The notes below the pieces were generated by a model that saw only the letters and a list, made by a program, of their open reading frames with translations, had not been told where the DNA came from and searched no databases. Position numbers and translations under genes: made by a program. From Flavobacterium sp. (GTDB lineage Bacteria; Bacteroidota; Bacteroidia; Flavobacteriales; Flavobacteriaceae), in NCBI GenBank assembly GCA_014379405.1, contig JACMLU010000023.1:229116-293115 (forward strand): 64,000 nt of DNA. The letters run 5' to 3'. This document shows positions 27,652 through 37,194 of this stretch, piece after piece (the stretch's first letter is position 1; each line of letters begins with the position of its first letter).

Positions 27652-28590
27652 TCACTTTAAAAAAACAATATTACGTTTCAACCCTTCAAATTTGGTTCTC
27701 TTGAGCGGAGAGTTTTTAAAAACAGCCTTAAAAGTTTCTTCGGTCAATTCCATCCAATCTTTTTTGGACATCGAAAGCAATTCAGGATTGGGATTAAAAA
27801 GCGGCTCTTTATGTGCTTTCGAAAAGCGATTCCATGGACAAACATCTTGGCAAACATCGCAACCAAAAGCCCAATCATCAAATTTGCCTTTCAAATCGGC
27901 CGGGATATTTTCTTTGAGTTCGATAGTAAAATAGGAGATGCATTTGCTCCCATCAACAACATAAGGCGCAACAATTGCTTCAGTAGGGCAAGCATCAATA
28001 CAAGCAGTGCAAGAACCACAATGATCGGTTGTGGCTTGGTCGTATTCTAAATCTAAATCAATAATAAGTTCAGCTATAAAATAAAAAGAACCGACTTTTT
28101 GGGTCAATAAATTACTGTTTTTGCCAATCCAGCCTAACCCGCTTTTCGCTGCCCAAGCCTTATCCAAAACTGGTGCAGAATCTACAAACGCTCGCCCTGA
28201 AACTTCTCCAATAGTAGATTGAATAGAGAACAATAATTCCTTCAGTTTTTCTTTAATGACAAAATGATAATCTTGTCCGTAGGCATATTTTGAAATTTTA
28301 TAGGAATCTGGATACTGAAATTCGGAAGGGTAATAATTCAACAAAAGAGAAACTACGCTTTTGGCATCATCGACCAATAAAGTTGGGTTTAATCGTTTGT
28401 CAAAATTATTTTCCATATAGGACATTTGACCATTCATTTGGTTGTTCAACCAATACTCCAATCGAGGCGCTTCATCTTCCAAAAACCCGGCTTTGGATAT
28501 CCCACAAGACAAAAACCCGAGGCGTTTGGCTTCGGATTTTATGAAGGAAGTATAGTGGGAAGCTGGGAGTTGGGAGTGGGAAGAAGCCAT
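27652..28590 (-). CDS. queG: epoxyqueuosine reductase QueG
   Basis: A 312-residue cobalamin-dependent iron-sulfur enzyme that reduces epoxyqueuosine to queuosine in the tRNA wobble base, the last step of queuosine synthesis. The two ferredoxin-type cluster motifs are clear: [12 protein letters not shown] and [11 protein letters not shown], with [27 protein letters not shown] before them. The C-terminal HEAT-like extension of longer QueG forms is absent. The first twelve residues ([12 protein letters not shown]) are encoded by a heptanucleotide repeat, and conserved sequence begins at about [11 protein letters not shown]; no other start is available before it. The gene starts two bases after the four-helix-bundle gene. 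queA, tgt and other queuosine genes are not in the window. Confidence 0.95.
   Translation of the reverse strand: MASSHSQLPASHYTSFIKSEAKRLGFLSCGISKAGFLEDEAPRLEYWLNNQMNGQMSYMENNFDKRLNPTLLVDDAKSVVSLLLNYYPSEFQYPDSYKISKYAYGQDYHFVIKEKLKELLFSIQSTIGEVSGRAFVDSAPVLDKAWAAKSGLGWIGKNSNLLTQKVGSFYFIAELIIDLDLEYDQATTDHCGSCTACIDACPTEAIVAPYVVDGSKCISYFTIELKENIPADLKGKFDDWAFGCDVCQDVCPWNRFSKAHKEPLFNPNPELLSMSKKDWMELTEETFKAVFKNSPLKRTKFEGLKRNIVFLK
28555..28582. repeat. heptanucleotide repeat in queG 5' end
   Basis: Four degenerate units of period 7 (GTGGGAA, GCTGGGA, GTTGGGA, GTGGGAA) within the first codons of queG. Confidence 0.85.
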
Positions 28591-28592
28591 CG

Positions 28593-28946
28593 TTACTTCA
28601 ATTTAGATTTGAATGCAATCGTCATATTCATCAAATCAAAAGAATCTTTATAAAGTTTATCAAAAACAGAATTACTAATGTAATTTCTTCGCTTTGCTTT
28701 ATACAAACAAGTAACAACCTCGGCTAACGATCTGACAGAATAACATAAAAATCTATTAAACTCAGCATTAGACTGTTCAATTGAACCTTCGGAAGTATTT
28801 AAAGCCACAGAATCTGACGCTCTTAAAAGTTGAGAGGAAAGATTGTAGATTTCGTGCTTTGGGAATTCTTTAATTATAGCATTAATATCCTCTCCAAAAT
28901 CCATTGATTTTTGCCAGATAATTAATTTTTCGAATTTAAAACTCAT
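28593..28946 (-). CDS. four-helix-bundle protein (23S rRNA intervening-sequence family)
   Basis: A 117-residue protein from the start [15 protein letters not shown], predicted all-helical. It has the family signature [16 protein letters not shown] followed by [28 protein letters not shown]. Members of this family (TIGR02436, S23-like) form pentameric four-helix bundles and were first found encoded in insertions of 23S rRNA genes; their function is unknown. An upstream in-frame start at 29024 was rejected because it would put 26 unconserved, partly repeat-encoded residues before the conserved start. The gene lies between ruvB and queG and is bracketed by heptanucleotide arrays on both sides, which suggests insertion. 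Confidence 0.88.
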   Translation of the reverse strand: MSFKFEKLIIWQKSMDFGEDINAIIKEFPKHEIYNLSSQLLRASDSVALNTSEGSIEQSNAEFNRFLCYSVRSLAEVVTCLYKAKRRNYISNSVFDKLYKDSFDLMNMTIAFKSKLK

Positions 28947-28962
28947 ACTTTTTTGTTTTTTG

Positions 28963-28990
28963 GTTGGGAGTTGGAAGAGGGGAATTAGGA
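28963..28990. repeat. heptanucleotide repeat upstream of four-helix-bundle gene
   Basis: Degenerate units GTTGGGA, GTTGGAA, GAGGGGA, ATTAGGA, period 7. It shares the 9-mer GTTGGGAGT with the array in queG. Bases 28973-28981 (GGAAGAGGG) are exactly complementary to 29037-29045 in the next array. Confidence 0.8.
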
Positions 28991-29033
28991 GTATAATATG
29001 GAAAAATACAAAACCTAAATTCACTCATCTCGC

Positions 29034-29068
29034 CTTCCCTCTTCCTGCTTCCAGCTTCCAGCTTCCAT
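29034..29068. repeat. heptanucleotide repeat downstream of ruvB
   Basis: Units CTTCCCT, CTTCCTG, CTTCCAG, CTTCCAG, CTTCCAT, period 7, beginning eight bases beyond the ruvB stop. Confidence 0.9.
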
Positions 29069-29076
29069 CTTTTATC

Positions 29077-30099
29077 CTAAAAAAGTCCGCCTTGAATATT
29101 CGTTCTAACTTTTCCGAGATGCTTGTATGCTTTTTCAGTAACTTCTCTTCCTCTAGGCGTTCGCATAATGAATCCTTCTTGAATCAAAAAGGGTTCATAA
29201 ACTTCTTCGATAGTTTCACTACTTTCTGATACGGCTGTCGCCAAAGTCGATAAACCTACAGGGCCACCTTTAAATTTATCGATGATAGTGTTCAAAATTT
29301 TATTATCCATTTCGTCTAAACCGTGCGCATCAACATTCAATGCTTTTAAGGCATAGCGAGCAATTTCAATATCAATGGTTCCATTTCCCTTTATTTGGGC
29401 AAAGTCCCGAACACGACGCAATAAGGCATTGGCAATACGAGGCGTACCCCTACTTCGACCAGCAATTTCGATAGCTGCTTCGATAGAAATGGGCATTTTT
29501 AAAATAGAAGCACTTCTTTCGACAATAGTTGTTAAAAGTTCGGTGGTGTAATATTGTAATCGAGATGAAATCCCGAAACGAGCACGCATTGGAGCAGTCA
29601 ATAAACCAGAACGCGTAGTCGCACCAATTAAAGTAAATGGATTCAAATTGATTTGAACCGTTCTGGCATTAGGCCCCGATTCAATCATAATATCAATCTT
29701 GAAATCTTCCATTGCCGAGTACAAATACTCTTCGACAATTGGACTCAATCTATGGATTTCATCTATAAATAAAACGTCTCTTTCTTCGAGGTTGGTCAAT
29801 AAACCGGCCAAATCTCCAGGTTTGTCCAACACAGGCCCTGAAGTGATTTTAATACCCACTTGCAATTCATTGGCCAAAATATTCGCCAAAGTTGTTTTTC
29901 CTAATCCCGGAGGACCGTGAAATAGCGTATGATCAAGTGCTTCATTTCTTTGGTTGGCGGCTTGAACAAACACTTTCAAGTTTTCCAAAATTTGATCTTG
30001 CCCAGCAAAATCATCAAAAGACAGCGGTCTCAATTTTTTTTCGAGATCGAGTTCTTCGGGATTATAGCCGTTATTTGTTGGGTCTAAATTTTCATTCAT
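29077..30099 (-). CDS. ruvB: Holliday junction branch migration ATPase RuvB
   Basis: A 340-residue AAA+ motor that drives branch migration with RuvA. Walker A is GPPGLGKTT (62-70), Walker B LFIDEIHR (110-117), followed by the sensor segment [19 protein letters not shown], and a C-terminal winged-helix domain ([15 protein letters not shown] to [14 protein letters not shown]). The length is typical. A CAAATATA element on the plus strand (30104-30111, minus-strand TATATTTG) just before the ATG is a likely -7 box. The gene follows the ctaD terminator, so it starts its own transcript, which continues toward the four-helix-bundle gene and queG. Confidence 0.97.
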   Translation of the reverse strand: MNENLDPTNNGYNPEELDLEKKLRPLSFDDFAGQDQILENLKVFVQAANQRNEALDHTLFHGPPGLGKTTLANILANELQVGIKITSGPVLDKPGDLAGLLTNLEERDVLFIDEIHRLSPIVEEYLYSAMEDFKIDIMIESGPNARTVQINLNPFTLIGATTRSGLLTAPMRARFGISSRLQYYTTELLTTIVERSASILKMPISIEAAIEIAGRSRGTPRIANALLRRVRDFAQIKGNGTIDIEIARYALKALNVDAHGLDEMDNKILNTIIDKFKGGPVGLSTLATAVSESSETIEEVYEPFLIQEGFIMRTPRGREVTEKAYKHLGKVRTNIQGGLF

Positions 30100-30131
30100 T
30101 CTACAAATATAACAAAGTTATAAGCAAATAA

Positions 30132-30157
30132 AAATGCCTTTCTTTCGAAAGGCATTT
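30132..30157. terminator. terminator of the ACIII-oxidase operon
   Basis: An 11-bp perfect stem AAATGCCTTTC / GAAAGGCATTT with loop TTTC, located 20 bases beyond the ctaD stop. The minus-strand side continues with T-rich sequence. Confidence 0.88.
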
Positions 30158-30176
30158 AAGTATATTTTTGAAAGGC

Positions 30177-31973
30177 TTAGTGATGCAATACTACTTCACC
30201 TTCTTTCATTGGCACGTTTTGCGGAACAAAATCCTCATCGTGACCTGGATTACTGTAGTCATAAGGCCAACGGTATACTTCTGGAATTTCTCCCGGCCAG
30301 TTACCGTGAATATGTTCCACTGGAGCTGTCCATTCTAAAGTATTTGATCTCCAAGGATTTTGAACTGCTTTCTTACCATAGAAAATACTACTAAAGAAGT
30401 TGTACAAGAATACCAATTGGAAAACACCACCTATTAAAGCAAATGTTGTAATAAGTACATTTACATTTTGTAAATCGTCAAACAATGGAAAGTTAGTATT
30501 TGAATAATAACGTCTTGGTAAACCTGCTAATCCAATAAAGTGCATTGGAAAAAACACCCCATAAGCACAAACTGCAGTTACCCAAAAGTGTACATACCCT
30601 AAGTTTTTGTTCAACATTCTTCCAAACATTTTTGGAAACCAGTGATAAATACCAGCGAACATTCCGTAAAGAGCAGAAATACCCATTACTAGGTGGAAGT
30701 GAGCAACAACGAAATAAGTATCGTGAACGTTGATATCTAAAGTACTGTCTCCAAGAATAATTCCTGTCAAACCACCAGTAATAAAGGTAGAAACCAATCC
30801 AATAGAGAACAACATTGCTGGATTTAATTGCAAGTTACCTTTCCAAAGCGTAGTGATATAATTAAATGCTTTTACAGCCGAAGGGATAGCAATTAACAAT
30901 GTTGTAAAGGTAAACACAGACCCAAGGAACGGATTCATTCCAGAGATAAACATATGGTGACCCCAAACTATTGTAGATAAAAACGCAATTGCCAAGATAG
31001 ACATAATCATCGCTCTGTATCCAAAAATAGGTTTACGTGAGTTAGTAGCTATAATTTCAGATGTAATACCTAAAGCAGGTAAAATAATAATATATACCTC
31101 AGGATGTCCCAAGAACCAAAACAAGTGTTCGAACAATACTGGTGAACCTCCTTGGTAATGCAATACTTCTCCAGCGATATAAATATCAGACAAGAAGAAT
31201 GAAGTTCCAAAACTTCTATCGAAAATCAACAATAAAGCTGCAGATAATAAAACTGGAAAAGAAATAACCCCAATGATTGCAGTAACAAAGAAAGCCCAAA
31301 TAGTAAGTGGCAATCTTGTCATAGTCATTCCTTTTGTTCTAAGGTTAATAACAGTTACGATATAATTTAATGAACCCATTAAAGAAGCTGCAATAAATAT
31401 AGCCATAGAAACCAACCAAAGTGTCATACCAGCTCCAGAGCCAGAAATCGCTTGTGGAAGAGCACTTAATGGAGGATAAATAGTCCATCCTGCATTAGCT
31501 GGTCCTGATTCAACGAATAAAGAACTAACCATCAAAACACTCGACAAAAAGAACAACCAATAGGAAATCATATTCAAAAATCCAGAAGCCATATCTCTTG
31601 CACCAATTTGAAGTGGAATCAACAAATTACTAAAAGTTCCACTTAATCCAGCTGTTAATACAAAGAAAACCATTATGGTTCCGTGAATAGTAACTAATGC
31701 AAGATAAATATCATTAGCCATAACTCCGTTTGGAGCCCATTTATCACCCAATAATACATTAAAAATTTTGAATGACTCCTCTGGCCAAGCCAATTGCATT
31801 CTAAAAAGCATAGACATCATCACACCAATAACTCCCATTATTATACCTGTTATCAAGTATTGTTTGGCAATCATTTTGTGATCTATACTAAAAATATATT
31901 TAGTGATAAAAGTGTCTTTATGGTGGTGTTCGTGTTCGTGATCTTGTGCGTGATCGTGACCTTCTGCTGACAT
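30177..31973 (-). CDS. ctaD: cytochrome c oxidase subunit I
   Basis: A 598-residue heme-copper oxidase catalytic subunit with twelve or more membrane helices; it binds heme a, heme a3 and CuB and reduces oxygen to water. Key motifs are present: a low-spin heme ligand in LVTIHGTIMVFF, GHPEVYIIILP (CuB histidine, the D-channel glutamate and the cross-linking tyrosine of A1-type enzymes), WGHHMF (two CuB histidines), and HDTYFVVAHFHLVMG (heme ligands). The N-terminal 20 residues are unusually histidine-rich (GHDHAQDHEHEHHHKD). It is the last gene of the eight-gene actA-F/ctaC/ctaD operon and ends before a clear terminator. Confidence 0.97.
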   Translation of the reverse strand: MSAEGHDHAQDHEHEHHHKDTFITKYIFSIDHKMIAKQYLITGIIMGVIGVMMSMLFRMQLAWPEESFKIFNVLLGDKWAPNGVMANDIYLALVTIHGTIMVFFVLTAGLSGTFSNLLIPLQIGARDMASGFLNMISYWLFFLSSVLMVSSLFVESGPANAGWTIYPPLSALPQAISGSGAGMTLWLVSMAIFIAASLMGSLNYIVTVINLRTKGMTMTRLPLTIWAFFVTAIIGVISFPVLLSAALLLIFDRSFGTSFFLSDIYIAGEVLHYQGGSPVLFEHLFWFLGHPEVYIIILPALGITSEIIATNSRKPIFGYRAMIMSILAIAFLSTIVWGHHMFISGMNPFLGSVFTFTTLLIAIPSAVKAFNYITTLWKGNLQLNPAMLFSIGLVSTFITGGLTGIILGDSTLDINVHDTYFVVAHFHLVMGISALYGMFAGIYHWFPKMFGRMLNKNLGYVHFWVTAVCAYGVFFPMHFIGLAGLPRRYYSNTNFPLFDDLQNVNVLITTFALIGGVFQLVFLYNFFSSIFYGKKAVQNPWRSNTLEWTAPVEHIHGNWPGEIPEVYRWPYDYSNPGHDEDFVPQNVPMKEGEVVLHH

Positions 31974-32002
31974 ATTTGTTTACTTTAAATTTTCTTAAAT
32001 AA

Positions 32003-33160
32003 TTATTTCATGGCTACTTTAGCAACAGCTGCGGTATCCTTGGCTTGTGTAGAATCTTTACCTACTGCACCGTCAACAGCTGCTGGAGCAGCATTGGCAG
32101 TTTTTACTTCTTGAACCAATGTAGGCTTATCACTTAACCATTTTTTATAATCTTCTGGCGTATCAACAATAATCTTCATTTGCATATTGTAATGAGAAGC
32201 ACCGCAAATTTTGTTACAAAGTAATAAATAGTCGAAAGTATAAGGATCTAATGCAGGTTCCCCTTTTGCAACTAATTCAGCACTTTTCTTAGTACGTATT
32301 GCATTGATGTTAGCAACCTTTTCTATCATATAAGGCAATTGTCTATATTCGTCTGATGTATAAATTGGCTCGAAAGCAAATTCAGTAACCATTCCAGGAA
32401 CGCAATTCATTTGAGCTCTGAAATATGGAAAATAAGCAGAGTGCAAAACATCTTGGGAACGGAATTTAAAATGGATTTTCTTTCCTTTTGGAATGTGCAA
32501 TTCAGAAACTACAATATCATCTTGTGCATTTGGATCAGACAAATCAACTCCTAAAGTATTTACACCTTCAATAAGTCTAACGTTTGCTTTACCCAAAACA
32601 TTGTCAGGCCCAGCATATCTAGCTGTCCACTTGAATTGTTGTGCATACACTTCAACAACAATTGTATCTTCATTTTCATCGACAAACATAATATTTGTCC
32701 AAGCATACAATCCAAAAAGAATCAAAACAGCCAAAACTACTGCTGGAATTCCACTCCAGATTACTTCTAATTTTGTGCTATCAGAAAAGAACAATGCTTT
32801 CTGATCTTTTCTTCCTCTATATTTAAAAGAAAAATAATGTACTAATACTTGAGTTATTGCCTGAACAACAAAAAGTAAAACCCACGTAACATTCATTAAA
32901 TTATCAATATCCGAACCGTGCGCAGAAGCAGGAGTATGCAAAATTAACCCTCCCCATTTTATCACTCCGTAAATTGTAAAAATATAAAGGAATGCCAAGA
33001 AACCAAACATCAAATAACCTTGAATGTTATTATCCTTATCATTAGCTACTTGAGAATCATCAACTTCATCTCCTACTTGAGTTAAATCGAATATCTTAGT
33101 CAATTGCCATAATGCAATAGCCAACAGAACTAAAACTATAATTATTAACAAACTTGTCAT
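32003..33160 (-). CDS. ctaC: cytochrome c oxidase subunit II
   Basis: A 385-residue protein with four predicted membrane helices (about 3-20, 48-70, 88-110 and 131-153), two more than ordinary subunit II, then a cupredoxin domain carrying the dinuclear CuA center: His240, Cys315, Cys319, His323 and Met326. The loop reads CNKICGASHYNM, so the usual CSEL/IC glutamate is replaced by lysine. No CxxCH is present, so this is not a caa3-type subunit; electrons must come from a separate heme protein, here most likely ActE or the monoheme domain of ActA. An Ala/Lys-rich tail follows residue 350. Confidence 0.95.
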   Translation of the reverse strand: MTSLLIIIVLVLLAIALWQLTKIFDLTQVGDEVDDSQVANDKDNNIQGYLMFGFLAFLYIFTIYGVIKWGGLILHTPASAHGSDIDNLMNVTWVLLFVVQAITQVLVHYFSFKYRGRKDQKALFFSDSTKLEVIWSGIPAVVLAVLILFGLYAWTNIMFVDENEDTIVVEVYAQQFKWTARYAGPDNVLGKANVRLIEGVNTLGVDLSDPNAQDDIVVSELHIPKGKKIHFKFRSQDVLHSAYFPYFRAQMNCVPGMVTEFAFEPIYTSDEYRQLPYMIEKVANINAIRTKKSAELVAKGEPALDPYTFDYLLLCNKICGASHYNMQMKIIVDTPEDYKKWLSDKPTLVQEVKTANAAPAAVDGAVGKDSTQAKDTAAVAKVAMK

Positions 33161-33177
33161 CTAATTTTTTTTAAATA

Positions 33178-34659
33178 TTAATAATGAAAATGTTTACTTT
33201 CTTCAATAAACGGATTTCTCTTCGCCAACAATGGAGCTTTTGTCAATGCAGTGAAAACAACATATATAAACAATCCCAAGAAGAAAAGTACGGATGCAAT
33301 TTCTGAAACTCCTATAAACCATTGGTCTCCTACAGTTCCAGGCATAATCATATTAAAGAAATCAATATAATGTCCTAATAAAATAACCGTACCTGCCATA
33401 ACCAATACCCAACTGATTCTCTTGAAATCGGTATTAATTAAAATCAAAATTGGAAAGACAAAATTCATGACAACAGCACCAAAAAATGGCAGATTGTACA
33501 ATTGTATTCTTGTAACGAAATAAGTAACTTCTTCCGGAATATTTGCATACCAAATCAACATAAATTGAGAGAACCATAAGTATGTCCAGAAAACACTAAA
33601 TCCAAACATAAATTTAGCTAAATCATGAATATGACTTGTGTTTACATATTCTAAATATCCTTTTGATTTCAAATAAAGAGAAACCAAACATATAATTGTA
33701 ACACCACTTACTAAGAAACTAGCAAAAACATACCATCCAAACAAAGTACTGAACCAGTGTGGATCAACTGACATAATCCAGTCCCAAGACATGATAGATT
33801 CAGTCACGATAAAGAATACCAAGAATCCTGCAGACATTTTGAAGTTCTTTTTGTAGAAACTGTCATCAACAGCTTCATCCTGTGCCAAACAATTTTTTCT
33901 GGAATAATATCTGTAAAGATTCCATCCAATCAAGAAAATCGCTGCTCTGATAATCCAGAAAGGGAAATTTAAATAACCCGATTTAGCTTGAATCAATTTA
34001 TCATGTGCAACAACTTCTGGATCCAACCAAACAAATAAATGATTGAAATGTAAACCACAAAGAATTAATATCACGAAGAAAATAACAGAACCAACAGGCA
34101 AATATGCCGTTATTCCTTGCATTACTCTAAACAATACTGGAGACCATCCTGATTGAGCCACTTGTTGAATGGCATAAAATGCCAAAACACCAAGAGAAAC
34201 CAACATAAAGAAGATACAAGCAACATACAATGCAGCCCATGGTTTGTTTTGCAATTGGTGCAAAACATGTTCTAAATGCTTTTGGTGCTCGCTATGAGCA
34301 TCTACTTTGTGGTCGCCAGACTTAGCCACGTGAGCTTCTGTTGAAGTATGGGCTGGTTCAGCAACAACAACGGGAGCTTGAATTGAATCGTGCGCTTCTG
34401 TTACGGTATCAGCTACTTTGTTTGCAACTGGAACTTCATGAGTTTCATGAGCTGCTTCTGTTGCAACATGACTTTCTTCAGCGGTGGCATGTGCCTCAGC
34501 AGGTGCGCCGTGAGCGCTTCCGTGAGCATCCGCTGCCAGAATTGCCTCAACTGCTTGAATATCTTTGGGTGCAGATAAAAAACCATATCCAATTCCTAAA
34601 AGACCAACAGCCATTAAGATTAGAGAAAATGTTTTTAATTTACTTGAAAATGTATACAT
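33178..34659 (-). CDS. actF: alternative complex III subunit ActF (NrfD-like)
   Basis: A 493-residue membrane protein. After a first helix (about 10-28) comes a low-complexity linker (residues 44-135) rich in Ala, Glu and His (about fifteen histidines), then roughly nine further helices of the NrfD/PsrC-like quinol-binding type (IIRAAIFLIGWNLYRYYSRKN, ESIMSWDWIMSVDPHWFSTLFGWYVFASF). ActF is the second NrfD-like subunit of quinol:cytochrome c oxidoreductase and may take part in proton movement. The gene lies between actE and ctaC in the operon. The histidine-rich linker is the odd feature. Confidence 0.93.
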   Translation of the reverse strand: MYTFSSKLKTFSLILMAVGLLGIGYGFLSAPKDIQAVEAILAADAHGSAHGAPAEAHATAEESHVATEAAHETHEVPVANKVADTVTEAHDSIQAPVVVAEPAHTSTEAHVAKSGDHKVDAHSEHQKHLEHVLHQLQNKPWAALYVACIFFMLVSLGVLAFYAIQQVAQSGWSPVLFRVMQGITAYLPVGSVIFFVILILCGLHFNHLFVWLDPEVVAHDKLIQAKSGYLNFPFWIIRAAIFLIGWNLYRYYSRKNCLAQDEAVDDSFYKKNFKMSAGFLVFFIVTESIMSWDWIMSVDPHWFSTLFGWYVFASFLVSGVTIICLVSLYLKSKGYLEYVNTSHIHDLAKFMFGFSVFWTYLWFSQFMLIWYANIPEEVTYFVTRIQLYNLPFFGAVVMNFVFPILILINTDFKRISWVLVMAGTVILLGHYIDFFNMIMPGTVGDQWFIGVSEIASVLFFLGLFIYVVFTALTKAPLLAKRNPFIEESKHFHY

Positions 34660-34689
34660 ATCTATTACGATGAGTTTGTTCTACAATTA

Positions 34690-35238
34690 TTATTTGCTTT
34701 TTAGTTCCATCACATACGATGCTACCATCCAACGCTCCTTTTTGCTCAATTGATTGGCATGTGCTCCCATTAAGTTAAGACCATAAGTTTCAACATGGAA
34801 AATACTTCCTTCATTGATTTCTCTATCTTTGTAATTTGGAACACCCAGGAATTTTCCTTGTTTAACCAATTTCCCTTGACCATCACCAGTATCACCGTGA
34901 CAAATGGCACAGTAAATTCCAAAAAGAACTTTTGCTTTTTCCATATCTTTTTCAGATAAAGCACCAAGAGGTGATTGCAAATTCGCAGCTTTCACAGCAA
35001 CCAATGCTTCAGGAGTATTAGGATACTCATAAACTTCAAAACCTCTATTTATGGTACCTTCAACAGGAAGTTGTCCTTCTTTACCATCTTTAAAAGCATC
35101 CGATTGAGAGTAAGTGTTATAACTTACCGGCTCATACATATTAGGCATGTATTGATAGTTTGGTTTCGAATTATCGTGACAAGACGAAACTAAAATAGTA
35201 ATACCTACTAAAAGTGTTATTTTATATACGCTTTTCAT
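34690..35238 (-). CDS. actE: alternative complex III subunit ActE, monoheme cytochrome c lipoprotein
   Basis: A 182-residue lipoprotein from the start MKSVYKITLLVGI, chosen because it gives a clean lipobox VSSC (Cys20) and a 7-base gap from actD; a start seven codons upstream would overlap actD by 14 bases. One heme-c motif CAICH sits in a class I cytochrome domain (VLFGIYCAICHGDTGDG), with a likely axial Met in LMGAHANQL. ActE accepts electrons within complex III and is the probable donor to the CuA site of the oxidase. Confidence 0.93.
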   Translation of the reverse strand: MKSVYKITLLVGITILVSSCHDNSKPNYQYMPNMYEPVSYNTYSQSDAFKDGKEGQLPVEGTINRGFEVYEYPNTPEALVAVKAANLQSPLGALSEKDMEKAKVLFGIYCAICHGDTGDGQGKLVKQGKFLGVPNYKDREINEGSIFHVETYGLNLMGAHANQLSKKERWMVASYVMELKSK

Positions 35239-35245
35239 ATCGCTA

Positions 35246-35770
35246 TTAATGCTTTTCAATTACTTTAACTTCTACTGCTCCTGTGTTTTCGAAAAAAGAA
35301 ACAAGTTCTTTTTCATTATCGTTTACTGCAACTTCCATCAAGAAATGGTCATCTGTAGTACGTACATCTGGATTTTCTGCTTCTTTAAAAGGCCACAATC
35401 TACTTCTCATATAGAAAGTAATAACCATTAAGTGAGCTGCAAAAAATACAGTTTCTTCAAACATAATTGGCACGAAAGAAGGCATATTTTCTATATAACT
35501 AAAACTTGGCTTCCCTCCAATATCCTGAGGCCAGTCCTGAATCATTATATAATTCATCATCCAAGTTCCAAAAGACAAACCGCACAAACCGTATATGAAA
35601 GCACAAATTGCTAATCTTGTTGGCGCAAGTCCCATTGCTTTATCCAATCCGTGTACCGGGAATGGAGTAAAAACTTCTTCAATATGATGATGAGCTGCAC
35701 GTGTTTTCTTTACGGCATCCATCAATATATCATCGTCATTATAAATGGCGTGTATTACTTTATTACTCAT
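35246..35770 (-). CDS. actD: alternative complex III subunit ActD (DUF3341)
   Basis: A 174-residue protein of the DUF3341 family: a soluble N-terminal part (IHAIYNDDDILMDAVKKTR...EEVFTPFPVHGLD), then two membrane helices (about residues 55-77 and 100-118) and a cytoplasmic tail. ActD lies at the membrane surface of the ActC/ActF pair. It overlaps actC by 8 bases, indicating coupled translation. Confidence 0.94.
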   Translation of the reverse strand: MSNKVIHAIYNDDDILMDAVKKTRAAHHHIEEVFTPFPVHGLDKAMGLAPTRLAICAFIYGLCGLSFGTWMMNYIMIQDWPQDIGGKPSFSYIENMPSFVPIMFEETVFFAAHLMVITFYMRSRLWPFKEAENPDVRTTDDHFLMEVAVNDNEKELVSFFENTGAVEVKVIEKH

Positions 35771-37166
35771 GGTGTGAATCTTTATTTGCTGCTCTTTCTC
35801 TAATGTAATTATCTCCAGTTCCTTTCAATATTGTTTTTACCTCTGCTTGTGCTATCACAGGGAATGTTCTAGCGTACAACAAGAATAACACAAAGAAGAA
35901 ACCAATTGTTCCAATGAATATTCCAATATCAACAAATGTTGGTGAGAACATTGTCCAAGATGAAGGAAGGTAATCTCTATGTAACGAAGTTACGATAATT
36001 ACAAACCTTTCGAACCACATTCCTATGTTTACAACAATAGAGATAATGAAAGAGAACATAATACTTGTTCTTAATTTTTTGAACCACATAAACTGTGGAG
36101 AAAATACGTTGCAAGTCATCATCGACCAGTATGCCCACCAGTAAGGTCCAGTAGCTCTATTTAAGAATGCATATTGTTCGTACTCAACTCCTGAATACCA
36201 AGCTACGAAAAGTTCTGTGATATAAGCAACACCAACGATAGAACCTGTAATCATAATGATAATGTTCATCAATTCGATATGTTGAATAGTAATGTAAGCT
36301 TCAAGATTTGATACTTTTCTCATAATGATAAGCAAAGTATTTACCATTGCAAATCCAGAGAAAACCGCTCCAGCAACAAAATATGGAGGGAAAATTGTTG
36401 TATGCCATCCAGGAATTACCGAAGTAGCAAAATCCATAGATACAATCGTGTGCACAGATAGTACAAGTGGAGTTGCTAAACCTGCAAGAACCAAGGATAC
36501 TTCCTCAAAACGTTGCCAGTCTTTTGCTCTACCACTCCAACCAAAACTTAAAATAGAATATACTCTTTTGTTGAATGGAGTGATTGCTCTATCTCTAAGC
36601 ATTGCGAAATCGGGTAACAAACCTGTCCACCAGAAAACCAATGATACAGAAAGATAAGTCGAAATTGCGAAAACGTCCCAAAGCAACGGAGAGTTAAAGT
36701 TTACCCAAAGTGAACCAAATTGATTCGGAATTGGAACAACCCAATAAGCCAACCATGGACGACCCATGTGAATAATTGGAAACAAACCTGCTTGAATAAC
36801 AGAGAAAATTGTCATTGCTTCTGCAGAACGGTTTATCGCCATTCTCCATCGCTGACGGAACAATAAAAGTACCGCTGAAATCAAGGTTCCCGCGTGACCA
36901 ATACCAACCCACCAAACGAAGTTAGTAATATCCCAAGCCCAACCTACTGTTTTGTTTAATCCCCATGTTCCAATACCGGTAGAAATAGTGTAAACTATAC
37001 AGCCCATTCCCCAAAGGAAGGCTATTAATGCGATTGAAAACACAATCCACCATTGTTTGTTGGCTTTACCTTCGACAGGAGCAGCAACATCTACTGTTAC
37101 ATCGTGATAAGATTTATCACCTATGATTAAAGGTTTTCTAATGGGTGCGTCGTATATATGAGACAT
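35763..37166 (-). CDS. actC: alternative complex III subunit ActC (NrfD-like, quinol site)
   Basis: A 467-residue integral membrane protein with about ten helices of the NrfD/PsrC family. It holds the menaquinol-binding site facing the periplasm and passes electrons to the iron-sulfur subunit ActB. Family phrases are WWVGIGHAGTLISAVLLLFRQRWR, IIHMGRPWLAYWVVP, FDFAT-like MDFATSVIPGWHTTIFPPYFVAGA, and a conserved aromatic C-terminal block. It lies 28 bases downstream of actB. Confidence 0.95.
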   Translation of the reverse strand: MSHIYDAPIRKPLIIGDKSYHDVTVDVAAPVEGKANKQWWIVFSIALIAFLWGMGCIVYTISTGIGTWGLNKTVGWAWDITNFVWWVGIGHAGTLISAVLLLFRQRWRMAINRSAEAMTIFSVIQAGLFPIIHMGRPWLAYWVVPIPNQFGSLWVNFNSPLLWDVFAISTYLSVSLVFWWTGLLPDFAMLRDRAITPFNKRVYSILSFGWSGRAKDWQRFEEVSLVLAGLATPLVLSVHTIVSMDFATSVIPGWHTTIFPPYFVAGAVFSGFAMVNTLLIIMRKVSNLEAYITIQHIELMNIIIMITGSIVGVAYITELFVAWYSGVEYEQYAFLNRATGPYWWAYWSMMTCNVFSPQFMWFKKLRTSIMFSFIISIVVNIGMWFERFVIIVTSLHRDYLPSSWTMFSPTFVDIGIFIGTIGFFFVLFLLYARTFPVIAQAEVKTILKGTGDNYIRERAANKDSHHE

Positions 37167-37194
37167 AATCCTTTAAATTGATTTTTAATTTATC

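Noticed and set aside
28947..29024. N-terminal extension of the four-helix-bundle protein (MNLGFVFFHIILLIP)
   Set aside because: Partly encoded by the heptad array and upstream of the conserved MSFKFEKL start.
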